Source: Agromyces sp. Marseille-P2726 (lineage in GTDB: Bacteria > Actinomycetota > Actinomycetes > Actinomycetales > Microbacteriaceae). From it: 64,000 bases of DNA. Below the pieces are notes generated by a model, which had not been told where the DNA came from, searched no databases, and saw only the letters and a program-made list of their open reading frames with translations. Positions 42,141 through 51,051 of this stretch are shown one piece after another. A program made the translations under genes and the position numbers. The stretch is taken from NCBI RefSeq assembly GCF_902809835.1, contig NZ_CADDWM010000014.1, positions 248,001-312,000 of the forward strand, read 5' to 3'. How positions within the stretch are numbered: the first letter of the stretch is position 1; each line of letters starts with the position of its first letter.

Positions 42141-45100
42141 TCATCGCACGGCCGTGAGCGTCAGCTCGAAGCTCGCGTCGGGCGTCGACCGGTAGTTCAG
42201 GTGGGTCGAGGCGGCCAGCACGTTCTGCCCGGCCACCAGCAGCGAGACCGGCACCTGCACGACGACGGGGTTGGCGTTCGCCGTGGTGGTGCGCGGCGCC
42301 GCCGTCGCGTAGGTGTTCTGGCCGAGCGTGCCGGTCGGCATGTTGCCGCGTGCGATCTCGGTGCCGTTCAGGTACACGACCACGCCGTCGTTGGCGATCA
42401 CGCTCACGGTCGCGGTCGCGAACTCGTTCGGATCGCTCACCGTGAACTGGTGCCGGAACTGCGCGCTGAGTGGCCGCGGGGATGGCGCGCCGACCGAGAT
42501 GTCGGTGCCGAGCGCCGATCCGAAGCCGAGCGGCGCGCCGCCCGTCGACCACCCGGAGTCGTCGTATCCCGGCTGGTTCCACGCGGCATCCCACGCCGTC
42601 GAGAGGTACTGCCACCGCCACTGGCTCCCCGCAGCGACGAGCGTGGCGTTCGGATTCGTCGGCTCACTCGCCGTCGTCGCCTGCGCCGTTCCCGGCGCCG
42701 AGAGGCGACCCGCCCCGTCGATCGCGACGACCGAGTACGAGTAGGTCGTCTCGGCGGTGAGGCCCGTGTCGGTGAACGAGGTGCCCGGGGCATCCACGCG
42801 CGTGATCTCCGTGCCGTTGCGCGACACCACGTATTCGTCGATCGACGCGGGTGACGGATGCGTCCACGACAGCTGCACCGACGACGCACCCGTCGCCGTC
42901 GCCGTCACGGTGGGCGGGGCCGGCGCCTGGCTCGTGCCGCGCTTCGCGTTGAATCGCAGGTCGAAGCTGGCGTCGGGCGTCGAACGGTAGTTCAGGTGCG
43001 TGGATGCCGCGACCACGTTCGTGCCGGCGACGAGGAGCCCGTCGGGCACCGCGAACTCGACGCGGTTCGCCGAAGCGGTCGAGGTGCGTGGTGCCGCCGT
43101 CGCGAACGAGTTCTGCGTCAGCGTTCCGGTGGGCATGTTGCTGCGCCCGATCTCGACGCCGTTGACGTACACGACGACGCCGTCATCGGCGACGACCGAG
43201 ATGACGCCGTTCACCACGGTCGCCGGATCGGTCACGTTGAACGACCTTCGGAACTGGGCGCTGAGCGGTCGTGGCGAAGGCGCTCCGACCGAGATGTCGG
43301 TCTGGATGAGCGAGGAGTTGAAGCCCAGGAACGACGGACCCTGCGACCACGAGGAGTCGTTGAACCCGCGGTCGTTCCATCCCGGCTGCCATGCCGCAGA
43401 CGTGTACTGCCAGCGCCAGGTGTCGCCCGTGACCACGAACGTCAGGTCGTCCGCCGACGGCGGTGCGACGAGCACGACCGTCGTCGTCGCGGAGCGGTTG
43501 CCCGCGGCATCCACGGCCCGCACGAAGTAGCGCGTCGGGGTGGTCGCGACGGGCACGGTCATCTCGGTGGCCGTCGTCGTGCCGATGGCCTTGTTGTCGC
43601 GGATCACCTCGTACCCGGTGACGCCGCGATTGTCGCTCGACGCCGACCAGCTGAGCAGCGCGGTCGTGCCGTTCACCGGCGTCGCCGAGGCACCGCCCGG
43701 TGTCGACGGTGCCGCGGAGTCGCGCATGGCGAAGCGGGTGAAGCCGCCGGCCCACTGGTTGACCTGGGCTGCCCGAGTCGAGAAGGCGAGGTCGCCGCCG
43801 ACCCAGAGCGTTCCCGTGGAGTCCTGGAAGAGGGCCCAGACGCCGAAGCCCCGGCGAGCCTGCGTGATGGGGTTGAAGTCGGCGATGTACCTCCCGGTCG
43901 CGGCATCCCACGCCCCGAACAGGTTGATGCTGTCGCCCTGGGTCCAGTTCGAGCCGATGTTGCTCCACGTGTAGGCGTCCTGGTAGGAGAAGTCGCCGCA
44001 GTGGCACCCGGCGAACACGGTGTCGGTGTTCGCCTCGACGACCTGGAAGTCGCCGCCGGCCTTGGTGATGCTGCCGCTCACCCGACTGAAGGTGTTCCGG
44101 TCGTACCCGAAGAGGCTGTGCTCGGAACCGCCGACGAAGACCCGACCGCTCGATTCGGCCACGCCGAGCTGCCAGCCGCGCGTCGGGTCGGTGGTGCTGA
44201 ACGTCGGTACCCACAGCGGCTGCGCCAACGGGGCGCCGGCCGCCGACGTGAACGCCGCGGAGTTGGGCGTCGAGGTCGAACCGCTCTGCTTGAAGTACCC
44301 CGAGAAGTACGCGCGTGCCCCGTCGGTCGCGGCTTCGATGCCGACGCTCGTGCCGTTGAGGTTGGGGTTCCAGTTGGTGTCGGGAGCGCCGGCAGCGAGG
44401 TTGATCCGGCCGCCGTTCCACGAACTCGACGTCACGCCGCCGGAGCCCACGAGGTGCGTGAACGCGCCCGACAGGTAGAGGTTCTGCCCGTTGACCGACA
44501 GACCGCGCACCTGAGCGGCACCGCCGGCCGTCCGGTTCTCGGCGTCGACCTGCCAGCCCGTCGTCGCACCCGTCGTCGCGTTGACGATGACGAACGCCGA
44601 TCGAGCGGCGCCGTTGGCCTGCGAGAACTGCCCGCCGACCGCGAGTCGGCCGTCGGGTAGGGCGGCGAGGGCCTTCACCTGGTTGTTCAGCACCGGCTGG
44701 AAGCCCGGGATGAACTCGCCGGTGTTGACGTCGAACGCGGCGAGGAAGTGCCGCTCGACCTTGTTCGAGCCGGTCGCGTTGAGTGTCCGCTGCACGAACT
44801 GGAAGTTGCCGCCGACGTACACCCGGCTGCCGATCTGCGCGAATGCCGAGACCTCGGTGTTGAGCTCGCCGTCGACGCCGTTCGCCTGCCCGGTGACGCC
44901 CCACACCGTCGGGCGGGCGTCGCTGTCGGGCATCGCGCGCAACGTCTGCGCAGGAGCGCCGGCGTCGGGAATGGCCGCGAAGGTCATCTGCGAGATGCGA
45001 AGCCGCGGCCGCAGGTACACCTGCGTGAACGGAATCGCGTTGCCGGCACCGTTCGTCGCCGAGTAGAGGTATGACGAGGCGGCGTTCTGCCCGGCGACCG

Positions 45101-45803
45101 AGGAGCCGTACCCGAAGCCGCCGACCCAGCCCTGCGCCTGGCGGACGTTCGTGTCGACCCGGCGGAACTGCGTGTTGTTGCCGAAACTGTTCGTCGTGCC
45201 GCCCGAGCCGGTCGTCGTGTCGAATCGCCAGCTGCCGACGGGGTGCTCACCCCGGAACGTCCAGATCCAGCGGTCGCGCCTCGGCATCGCGAAGCGAACC
45301 TCCTGCCAGGTCGTGCCGGTCGAGTTCGTCGCGCGGCGCAGCCGCACGCCGTCCGTGAGCGCGCTGACGGCGCCGTTGTTCAGCAGTCCGTCGACCGTCA
45401 GCGCCGGAAGCTGCGCGACGAGGAACGCGTTCTGCCCGGTGACGGTGGTTCGGAGGATCTCCGGCGTGCGCAGGCCGTTGTAGTTGTTCTTCCATCCCTC
45501 GCGACCTCGCCCGACGAGCACCCACCCGCCGCCGTCGGTGGTCATGTCGCAGTAGAACTCCGCGGGCGCCTTGAGGGCCGGGGTGAGCAGCCAGTAGATC
45601 CCGTCCGTGGACGCCGGATAGTTCTGCTTCGCCTCCCAGCACGAGCCCGCGGCCGTCAGCGAGGTCTTGCCGTCGGGCAGCGGATCGGCCGCCGTACTCG
45701 GGGTGGCGGTGAACATCAGCAGGGATGCCGCCATCACCGCCGATGTGCCGAGGGCGAGCGCAGCCCGCCTGATGTGTCCCGTTCGACGGGTCGCTGTGTT
45801 CAT
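42141..45803 (-). CDS. Secreted fibrinogen-like / propeller-like / FN3 multidomain protein
   Basis: A 1220-residue exported protein from ATG 45803. Signal peptide residues 1-38 (ending PSTAA). A fibrinogen-like domain at about 40-275: AEFYCDMTTDGGGWVLVGRG, WKNNYNGLRTPE. A region of repeated YVGGNF/LAVGGQF/YLSGAF-type blades, about 295-690, which looks like a beta-propeller. FN3-like about 693-785; then a beta-rich domain about 785-945 (GDTWRWQYTSAAWQPGWNDR, DDGVVVYVNGVEIGRSNMPT); FN3-like about 950-1045; and a second copy of the beta-rich domain about 1050-1220. No anchor is seen at the C-terminus. It is inside the polysaccharide operon, so it probably binds or organises the polymer at the surface, a lectin-like role (inference). 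The open frame continues upstream of the ATG but overlaps the next gene in another frame. Confidence 0.85.
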   Translation of the reverse strand: MNTATRRTGHIRRAALALGTSAVMAASLLMFTATPSTAADPLPDGKTSLTAAGSCWEAKQNYPASTDGIYWLLTPALKAPAEFYCDMTTDGGGWVLVGRGREGWKNNYNGLRTPEILRTTVTGQNAFLVAQLPALTVDGLLNNGAVSALTDGVRLRRATNSTGTTWQEVRFAMPRRDRWIWTFRGEHPVGSWRFDTTTGSGGTTNSFGNNTQFRRVDTNVRQAQGWVGGFGYGSSVAGQNAASSYLYSATNGAGNAIPFTQVYLRPRLRISQMTFAAIPDAGAPAQTLRAMPDSDARPTVWGVTGQANGVDGELNTEVSAFAQIGSRVYVGGNFQFVQRTLNATGSNKVERHFLAAFDVNTGEFIPGFQPVLNNQVKALAALPDGRLAVGGQFSQANGAARSAFVIVNATTGATTGWQVDAENRTAGGAAQVRGLSVNGQNLYLSGAFTHLVGSGGVTSSSWNGGRINLAAGAPDTNWNPNLNGTSVGIEAATDGARAYFSGYFKQSGSTSTPNSAAFTSAAGAPLAQPLWVPTFSTTDPTRGWQLGVAESSGRVFVGGSEHSLFGYDRNTFSRVSGSITKAGGDFQVVEANTDTVFAGCHCGDFSYQDAYTWSNIGSNWTQGDSINLFGAWDAATGRYIADFNPITQARRGFGVWALFQDSTGTLWVGGDLAFSTRAAQVNQWAGGFTRFAMRDSAAPSTPGGASATPVNGTTALLSWSASSDNRGVTGYEVIRDNKAIGTTTATEMTVPVATTPTRYFVRAVDAAGNRSATTTVVLVAPPSADDLTFVVTGDTWRWQYTSAAWQPGWNDRGFNDSSWSQGPSFLGFNSSLIQTDISVGAPSPRPLSAQFRRSFNVTDPATVVNGVISVVADDGVVVYVNGVEIGRSNMPTGTLTQNSFATAAPRTSTASANRVEFAVPDGLLVAGTNVVAASTHLNYRSTPDASFDLRFNAKRGTSQAPAPPTVTATATGASSVQLSWTHPSPASIDEYVVSRNGTEITRVDAPGTSFTDTGLTAETTYSYSVVAIDGAGRLSAPGTAQATTASEPTNPNATLVAAGSQWRWQYLSTAWDAAWNQPGYDDSGWSTGGAPLGFGSALGTDISVGAPSPRPLSAQFRHQFTVSDPNEFATATVSVIANDGVVVYLNGTEIARGNMPTGTLGQNTYATAAPRTTTANANPVVVQVPVSLLVAGQNVLAASTHLNYRSTPDASFELTLTAVR

Positions 45804-45819
45804 GATCAGCCTCGTCCTC

Positions 45820-46506
45820 TCACCCGCAGGTCGCGCCGTCGGGGATTTCGTGGGTGGACAGTCGCCAGAGGCCGTCGACGTAGACGGCTCCGTACAGGTG
45901 CACGACCGGGTGGCCCGGTCGGTAGAGCTGGTCGGCGACCGACTCACCGTTCGCGTCGAGCACGTCGAGGTCGCTCGTGTCGATGCAGACCTCGAGCACG
46001 GCCGTCGGAGGCGACGCCGCGAGGTCGATCGACTGCACGTCCACACTCGTGACGGTGGCCTCGCCGGTCTGCGTGTAACCGAGGTGCTCACGCTCGATCG
46101 CGAGCGCCTGGACCTCGCCCTCGACGAAGCCGGTCGCGACGGACTCGATGCCCTCGAAGCCGCCGTCGCCGCGCTGCAGCACCTCGTTGGTGGCCGCGAT
46201 GAGCGTCTCCACGCTGGTGACGACGGCTTCGCTCGCCTCGGCTTCATCGCCCAGGGGCGCCGGTGTCGGCATGGGGTACTCGAGCGGCGGGGGAGGCGGC
46301 TCCTGCTCCTCCTGCAGCGCGGCGTCGACGGGTTCGGTGCCGTCTTCCGGCGGTGGCGCGGCCATCCTGGCGATGCCGAATCCCGCGGCGACGACCGCGA
46401 GCCCGACGACGCCGGCGATGATCCAACGCAGCGGCCGAGGCCGCCGCGGGGGCTTCGGAGTCTCGGTCCAGTCCTCGGGCATCGGCTCGAGGTCCGACTC
46501 GGTCAT
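45820..46506 (-). CDS. Single-pass membrane protein with extracytoplasmic domain
   Basis: A 228-residue protein from ATG 46506, overlapping the fcl stop by 4 nt. The N-terminal 27 residues are cytoplasmic, then a transmembrane helix ([20 protein letters not shown]). A Pro/Glu-rich spacer ([19 protein letters not shown]) leads to a folded domain ([20 protein letters not shown] through the C-terminus, with two Cys that could form a disulfide). It looks like an NTF2/NTF-like outer domain, low confidence. It sits between fcl and the giant secreted protein and may link the polymer machinery to the envelope. Confidence 0.7.
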   Translation of the reverse strand: MTESDLEPMPEDWTETPKPPRRPRPLRWIIAGVVGLAVVAAGFGIARMAAPPPEDGTEPVDAALQEEQEPPPPPLEYPMPTPAPLGDEAEASEAVVTSVETLIAATNEVLQRGDGGFEGIESVATGFVEGEVQALAIEREHLGYTQTGEATVTSVDVQSIDLAASPPTAVLEVCIDTSDLDVLDANGESVADQLYRPGHPVVHLYGAVYVDGLWRLSTHEIPDGATCG

Positions 46507-47498
46507 GGCGCACCTCCTGCGACGGACGGGGACGGGGCCTCGACCCGGGCCAGCTCGGCCATGTACTCCGCGTACGTGCGGCGGAGCCCGTCGGCGAGGG
46601 CGATCGACGATGTCCAGCCGAGGCGGTTGAGGCGCGAGACGTCGAGGAGCTTCCGCGGCGTTCCATCGGGCATCGACGGGTCGAACGAGACCAGCCCGTG
46701 GAAGCCGACGACCTCGGCGATGAGGTCGGCGAGTTCCCGGATGGTGAGGTCGGTGCCGCTGCCGACGTTGATGGAGATGCGGTGATCGCCGACCGTGGCC
46801 TCGTACTCGGCGCGGGGGCACTCCATGACGAAGACGCTCGCGGCCGCGAGGTCGTCGACGTGCAGGAACTCCCGCCGGGGAGTGCCCGTGCCCCAGACGA
46901 CGACTTCGTGCGCGCCGCTGACTCGTGCCTCATGGAACCGGCGGATGAGGCCCGGGATGACGTGACTGTTCAGGGGGTGGTACCGGTCGCCGGTGCCGTA
47001 CAGGTTGGTCGGCATCACCGCGCGGTAGTCGCGGCCGAACTGCGTTCGGAGGCTCTCGCAGAGCGAGATGCCCGCGATCTTCGCGATCGCGTACGCCTCG
47101 TTGGTGGGTTCGAGCGGCCCGGACAGCAGGGCTTCCTCGGCGATCGGCTGCGGCGCGTACTTCGGGTAGATGCACGACGAGCCGAGGAACAGCAGTCGCT
47201 CGACCCCGAAGTCGTGCGCGGCGCGGATGACGTTGGCCTCGATCATGAGGTTCTCGTACGCGAATTCGGCGGGGTACGTCGCGTTCGCATGGATGCCGCC
47301 GACCCGTGCCGCGGCGAGGTACACCTCGTCGATGGCCTCGGCGGAGAAGAAGGCCCGCACGGCGGCCTGATCGGTGAGGTCGAGTTGCGAACGGGTACGG
47401 GTGACGACCTCGCCTCGACCGAGCCCCGCGAGTCGCCGCGCGATCGCGGAGCCCACCATTCCGGTGTGGCCGGCCACGTAGATCCGAGGTCTGGCCAT
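46503..47498 (-). CDS. fcl: GDP-L-fucose synthase
   Basis: A 331-residue SDR-type enzyme from ATG 47498. [16 protein letters not shown] is the NADPH loop, [12 protein letters not shown] follows, [13 protein letters not shown] contains the catalytic Ser, and the YAIAKIAG motif holds Tyr-x3-Lys. [20 protein letters not shown] completes the family signature. It epimerises and reduces GDP-4-keto-6-deoxy-mannose to GDP-L-fucose. It follows gmd with a single-nucleotide gap; the pair gives the complete pathway from GDP-mannose. Confidence 0.97.
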   Translation of the reverse strand: MARPRIYVAGHTGMVGSAIARRLAGLGRGEVVTRTRSQLDLTDQAAVRAFFSAEAIDEVYLAAARVGGIHANATYPAEFAYENLMIEANVIRAAHDFGVERLLFLGSSCIYPKYAPQPIAEEALLSGPLEPTNEAYAIAKIAGISLCESLRTQFGRDYRAVMPTNLYGTGDRYHPLNSHVIPGLIRRFHEARVSGAHEVVVWGTGTPRREFLHVDDLAAASVFVMECPRAEYEATVGDHRISINVGSGTDLTIRELADLIAEVVGFHGLVSFDPSMPDGTPRKLLDVSRLNRLGWTSSIALADGLRRTYAEYMAELARVEAPSPSVAGGAP

Positions 47499-47499
47499 G

Positions 47500-48621
47500 T
47501 CAGGCCTCCACCGGGATCAGTGCCGGATAGCCCAGCGACCGCAGGAGCGCCTGCTGCTCCGCGGCGGCGAAGTCGACGGACATCATCTCGGAGCACAGCT
47601 CGCTCGCGCCGATCTCGGGCAGCCACCCGAACTCGTGCCGGGCCTTCGACGCATCCCCGAGCAGGGTGTCGACCTCGGTCGGGCGGTAGTAGCGCGGGTC
47701 GACCCTCACGATGACATCACCGGCGTGGACGCCGGGCGCCTGCGAACCGATGACCTCGTCGACCACGCCGACCTCGTCGAGGCCCGAGCCCTCGAAGCGG
47801 AGCGTGATCCCGACCTCCTCGGCGGCCCACCGGGTGAACTGGCGTACCGAGTGCTGCACCCCACTCGCGATGACGAAGTCCTCGGGGGTCTCTCGCTGCA
47901 GCATCATCCACTGCAGTCGCACGTAGTCGCGGGCGTGGCCCCAGTCGCGCCGCGCGTCGAGGTTGCCGAGGTAGAGGCACCGCTCGAGGCCTTGAGCGCA
48001 GTTGGCGATGCCACGCGTGATCTTCCTGGTCACGAAGGTCTCGCCGCGCCGGGGTGACTCGTGGTTGAACAGGACGCCGTTGCAGGCGAACATGCCGTAG
48101 GCCTCGCGGTAGTTCACCGTGATCCAGAAGGCGAACAGCTTGGAGACGGCGTAGGGCGAGCGTGGGTAGAACGGCGTGGTCTCGCGCTGCGGCGTCTCCA
48201 TCACCTTGCCGAACAACTCCGACGTCGAGGCCTGGTAGAAGCGGACGCGGTCGGTCATCCGCAGGAGCCTGATCGCCTCGAGCAGGCGAAGCGTGCCGAG
48301 GCCGTTCACGTCGGCCGTGTACTCGGGCTCCTCGAAGCTCACGGCCACGTGCGACTGCGCGGCGAGGTTGTAGATCTCGTCGGGCTCGACGTCACGGACG
48401 ATGCGCGTCAGGTTCGTCGCATCGGTGAGGTCGCCGTGGTGCAGGATGAGCCGGCGGTGCTCGGCGTGGGGATCCTCGTAGAGGTGGTCGATGCGCTGCG
48501 TGTTGAACTGCGACGAGCGCCGCTTCAGGCCATGCACCTCGTAGCCCCGCTCGAGGAGGAACTCCGCGAGGTACGAGCCGTCCTGACCCGTGATCCCGGT
48601 GATCAGCGCTCGCCTGGGCAT
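47500..48621 (-). CDS. gmd: GDP-mannose 4,6-dehydratase
   Basis: A 373-residue SDR enzyme from ATG 48621 (TGATG junction with the upstream stop). [57 protein letters not shown] and [16 protein letters not shown] (Tyr-x3-Lys) are diagnostic of Gmd. [16 protein letters not shown] and [14 protein letters not shown] follow. It converts GDP-mannose to GDP-4-keto-6-deoxymannose, the Fcl substrate. No GDP-mannose pyrophosphorylase gene lies in the window, so GDP-mannose must come from elsewhere. Confidence 0.97.
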   Translation of the reverse strand: MPRRALITGITGQDGSYLAEFLLERGYEVHGLKRRSSQFNTQRIDHLYEDPHAEHRRLILHHGDLTDATNLTRIVRDVEPDEIYNLAAQSHVAVSFEEPEYTADVNGLGTLRLLEAIRLLRMTDRVRFYQASTSELFGKVMETPQRETTPFYPRSPYAVSKLFAFWITVNYREAYGMFACNGVLFNHESPRRGETFVTRKITRGIANCAQGLERCLYLGNLDARRDWGHARDYVRLQWMMLQRETPEDFVIASGVQHSVRQFTRWAAEEVGITLRFEGSGLDEVGVVDEVIGSQAPGVHAGDVIVRVDPRYYRPTEVDTLLGDASKARHEFGWLPEIGASELCSEMMSVDFAAAEQQALLRSLGYPALIPVEA

Positions 48622-49112
48622 CAGTGCACGCCCTCCGCTCGAGCCGAGGCCTCGGCGTCGTCGGCGAGCACCGCGAGGGCGCGACGGAGGATCGTGCTCG
48701 AGGTCGTCATGGTGTACGGGAAGTACACGACCTCGACGCCGACGGCCGCGAACCGCCGCTCGAGGCGCCTGCCGCGCTCGGTGCCCTTCCAGTCCCCGCC
48801 CTTGAAGTACACGTCGAACCCGACCGCCCGCCAGGTGTCGAGCTTGTCGAGTTCGGTCTCGGCGACCGCATCGTCGACGTACCTCACGCTCCGCACGATC
48901 TCGATCCGCTCGTTGAGGGGGACGACCGGCAGTGATCCCTTCGTCGCACGCAAGACCTCGTCGGAGACCACGCCCGCGATCAGGAAGTCGCACTCGTTCC
49001 GCGCGTGCTTCAGGATGTTGAGGTGTCCGACGTGGAACAGGTCGAACGCGCCGCCCGCGTATCCGACGCGTCCGTCAGTCGGGCGCTCGCGGATGAGGCG
49101 TCGATCGGTCAT
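48621..49112 (-). CDS. Nucleotidyltransferase of the cytidylyltransferase (TagD/RfaE-C) type
   Basis: A 163-residue protein from ATG 49112, TGATG-coupled on both sides. [18 protein letters not shown] is the HxGH CTP/ATP-binding motif, [11 protein letters not shown] the substrate segment, [25 protein letters not shown] and TTSSTILRR match the last motif (ISTTxIxR). TagD relatives activate glycerol-3-phosphate with CTP, RfaE-C relatives activate heptose-phosphate; which applies here cannot be decided. The presence of a CDP-alcohol transferase in the same operon favours a CDP-activated alcohol. Confidence 0.88.
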   Translation of the reverse strand: MTDRRLIRERPTDGRVGYAGGAFDLFHVGHLNILKHARNECDFLIAGVVSDEVLRATKGSLPVVPLNERIEIVRSVRYVDDAVAETELDKLDTWRAVGFDVYFKGGDWKGTERGRRLERRFAAVGVEVVYFPYTMTTSSTILRRALAVLADDAEASARAEGVH

Positions 49113-50632
49113 CAGTACGCTCCGTCCCCTCGCAGGACGACGCGCAACGTGCGCCAGATCAGCATGAGGTCGCCCGTCAGCGACCAGTTCTCGACGTAAT
49201 AGAGGTCGAGCCGCACCCCCTCGTCCCACTCCAGGTCGCTGCGCCCGCTCACCTGCCACAGACCGGTGAGGCCCGGCTTGATCAGGAGGCGCCGATGCAC
49301 GTGCCCCTCGTACTCCTCGACCTCGCAGGTGAGCGGAGGACGTGGGCCGACCATGCTCATGTCACCGCGGAGCACGTTGAACAGCTGCGGCAGCTCATCG
49401 AGGGAATGCCGCCGCAGGAATCGGCCGACGGAGGTGACGCGCGGGTCGTCGTGCAGCTTGAAGAGCGGTCCCGACCCCTCGTTGAGCGCCGCGAGCGCCC
49501 GCAGCCGTTGGTCCGCGTCGGGCACCATGGTGCGGAACTTCAGCATCCGGAACGTGCGTCCGTCGCGCCCGACGCGATCCTGCGCGTACAGGATGGGCCC
49601 CGGTCCGTCGAGCCGGATCGCCACGGCGATCGCGAGGAGGACGGGCGCGATCACCAGCAGCCCGAGGCTCGCCGCCACCAGGTCGAAGCCGCGCTTCAGC
49701 GCGTGCTTCCCGCCCTCGAACTGAGGGATCTCGACCTGGATGAGCGGCAGTCCCTCGACCGGATGGAAGTGGATCCGCGGACCGGCCACGTCGGTGAGCG
49801 GACTGGAGAGCACCAGTTCGGCCCCGCTGCCTTCGAGCTGCCAGCTCAGCTCCCGGATGAACTCGCTGTCACCTGGCGTTCGTCCGGCGATGATCACCGC
49901 TTCGGCGCCGAGCTCGCGCGCCCGGTCGCCGACGTCCGGGATGGCCGCGACGACGGGGACACTCGTGCCGCCTTCATCGAAGAACGGATGACTCGGGGAG
50001 TTCGTCGCGACGCCGATCACCCGGTAGCCGACGCCACGGCGCTCGCCGATGCGGTGCACGACGTATTCGGCGTCGCTGGCCTCGCCGACGACGATGGCGC
50101 GAGCGAGGTACTTGCCCATTCGGCGCTGGGCGAGCAGCCACTTGCGCCAGAGCCAGCGCTCGAGCAGCAGGCCGAACAGCCCGACGGGAAGGGCGATGAG
50201 CACGAACGTCCGGGTCAGGTGCAGCCCCGCGACGAGCACGATCAACGCGAGGATGCCGAACTCGAACACCGTGGCGGTGGCGATTCGACGGTACTCCAGG
50301 GCGCCCATGCCGAGCACGCGGTCATCACGCGTGTGGGACGACGCGATGCACGCAAGCCAGGTGATGGCCGTCAAGCCGGCGATCGCCGCGTACTGCGACC
50401 TCGAGGCGCTCAGGACGGCGGGTTCGGTCGCGGGGCCGCCCGCCGTCGCCGTCGCGATGCTCGCGAAGACGACCGCCGTGTCGGTCGCGGCGAGTCGCCA
50501 ACGGATGGGCCGCACCCAGAAGGCGGCATTACCTCGGGCGACGGTGACACGTCGGCGAATCGCGCGCCCGCTCTCGACCGCAGTCGCCGAGGGGGCGAAC
50601 GGGGCTGCATCCGTCATTCTGGCCGACGTCAT
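49112..50632 (-). CDS. Polyprenyl-phosphate sugar-phosphate transferase (priming glycosyltransferase)
   Basis: A 506-residue enzyme. ATG 50632 is chosen (GGAG 7 nt upstream); ATG 50662 or 50617 are alternatives. Several N-terminal membrane helices are followed by a central Rossmann-like domain (ARAIVVGEASDAEYVVHRI). The bacterial sugar transferase domain from KRGFDLVAASLGLLVIAPVL comes next, with LKFRTMVPDADQ, HSLDELPQLFNVLRGDMSMV and KPGLTGLWQVSGRSD (catalytic motifs). It places the first sugar phosphate on undecaprenyl phosphate and starts the repeat unit. First gene of the 14-gene operon. Confidence 0.93.
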   Translation of the reverse strand: MTSARMTDAAPFAPSATAVESGRAIRRRVTVARGNAAFWVRPIRWRLAATDTAVVFASIATATAGGPATEPAVLSASRSQYAAIAGLTAITWLACIASSHTRDDRVLGMGALEYRRIATATVFEFGILALIVLVAGLHLTRTFVLIALPVGLFGLLLERWLWRKWLLAQRRMGKYLARAIVVGEASDAEYVVHRIGERRGVGYRVIGVATNSPSHPFFDEGGTSVPVVAAIPDVGDRARELGAEAVIIAGRTPGDSEFIRELSWQLEGSGAELVLSSPLTDVAGPRIHFHPVEGLPLIQVEIPQFEGGKHALKRGFDLVAASLGLLVIAPVLLAIAVAIRLDGPGPILYAQDRVGRDGRTFRMLKFRTMVPDADQRLRALAALNEGSGPLFKLHDDPRVTSVGRFLRRHSLDELPQLFNVLRGDMSMVGPRPPLTCEVEEYEGHVHRRLLIKPGLTGLWQVSGRSDLEWDEGVRLDLYYVENWSLTGDLMLIWRTLRVVLRGDGAY

Positions 50633-50744
50633 CGTCGGCTCCGAAGGGCGCACGCGCCGCATTCGTTCGGCGCTGAGAGTCGGGTTCGAGCGATCGGCGA
50701 GTCGGCTCGCCGACGCGGAGTGTTCACGGTCGGCCTGTTTCGGG

Positions 50745-50840
50745 TTTACTGCGGGTAAAGCCGCCTACTCGCCCGGGTGGGTACCCCGGGCAGTCCCGGG
50801 CGGGTAATCCCGGGCTGGGTGCGGAGCCGGTAATGCTCCG
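50745..50840. promoter_or_regulatory. Array of four GGTA-centred inverted repeats
   Basis: GGTA cores at 50754, 50780, 50803 and 50829 (spacing 26, 23, 26 nt). Each is flanked by symmetric arms: TTTAC/GTAAA and GCGG/CCGC, CCCGGG/CCCGGG, CCCGGG/CCCGGG, and GCGGAGC/GCTCCGC. The similar spacing, a little over two helical turns, suggests multiple copies of one protein-binding site, 120-210 nt before the first operon gene. Confidence 0.5.
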
Positions 50841-50941
50841 CCGGAGGGAATGCGAGCACCCTCTCCGGCTGTAGTCCGCGAACATCTGAGAAAAACTCTG
50901 GTTCGCACGTTTGAGAATACGGCTTCACGAGAGGCGCACCC

Positions 50942-50959
50942 AGTCCCCCTAAAGGGGGA
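50942..50959. promoter_or_regulatory. Palindromic hairpin in the operon upstream region
   Basis: GTCCCCC (50942-50948) and GGGGGAC (50953-50959) pair around TAAA. Possible operator or RNA hairpin; no partner is known. Confidence 0.35.
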
Positions 50960-50995
50960 CCGAATGCTCCTCTCGAAGATCAGGGGCGCTCCACC

Positions 50996-51031
50996 CGGAT
51001 GCCGCGGCGCGGCGGCGGGGCGCGGCATCCG
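50996..51031. repeat. GGATGCC-motif inverted repeat upstream of the hydrolase
   Basis: CGGATGCCGCG (50996-51006) and CGCGGCATCCG (51021-51031), 11 bp perfect, 14-nt loop, ends 20 nt before the ATG at 51052. If the hydrolase is leaderless (TACCGT at 51040-51045) this lies outside its transcript. Confidence 0.5.
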
Positions 51032-51051
51032 CGCATCGTTACCGTGTGGTC

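Larger units (their letters stand above)
50633..51051. other. 419-nt divergent regulatory region of the exopolysaccharide operon
   Basis: No gene is seen. It contains a TTTAC/GTAAA repeat and the array of GGTA-centred palindromes (50745-50840), an AT-richer patch with two TGAGAA repeats (50887 and 50912, 25 nt apart), a 7-bp hairpin (50942-50959) and an 11-bp GGATGCC hairpin (50996-51031). It must promote the operon on the left and the hydrolase on the right. Confidence 0.7.

Noticed and set aside
46248-46933. Extension of the giant secreted protein's frame upstream of 45803
   Set aside because: It would read antiphase through the membrane-protein and fcl genes and would bury the signal peptide.
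31087-50632. Genomic island by recent transfer
   Set aside because: Base composition and the GGATGCC motif continue through the locus, and no integrase, tRNA end or direct repeat was seen; transfer is possible but not supported.
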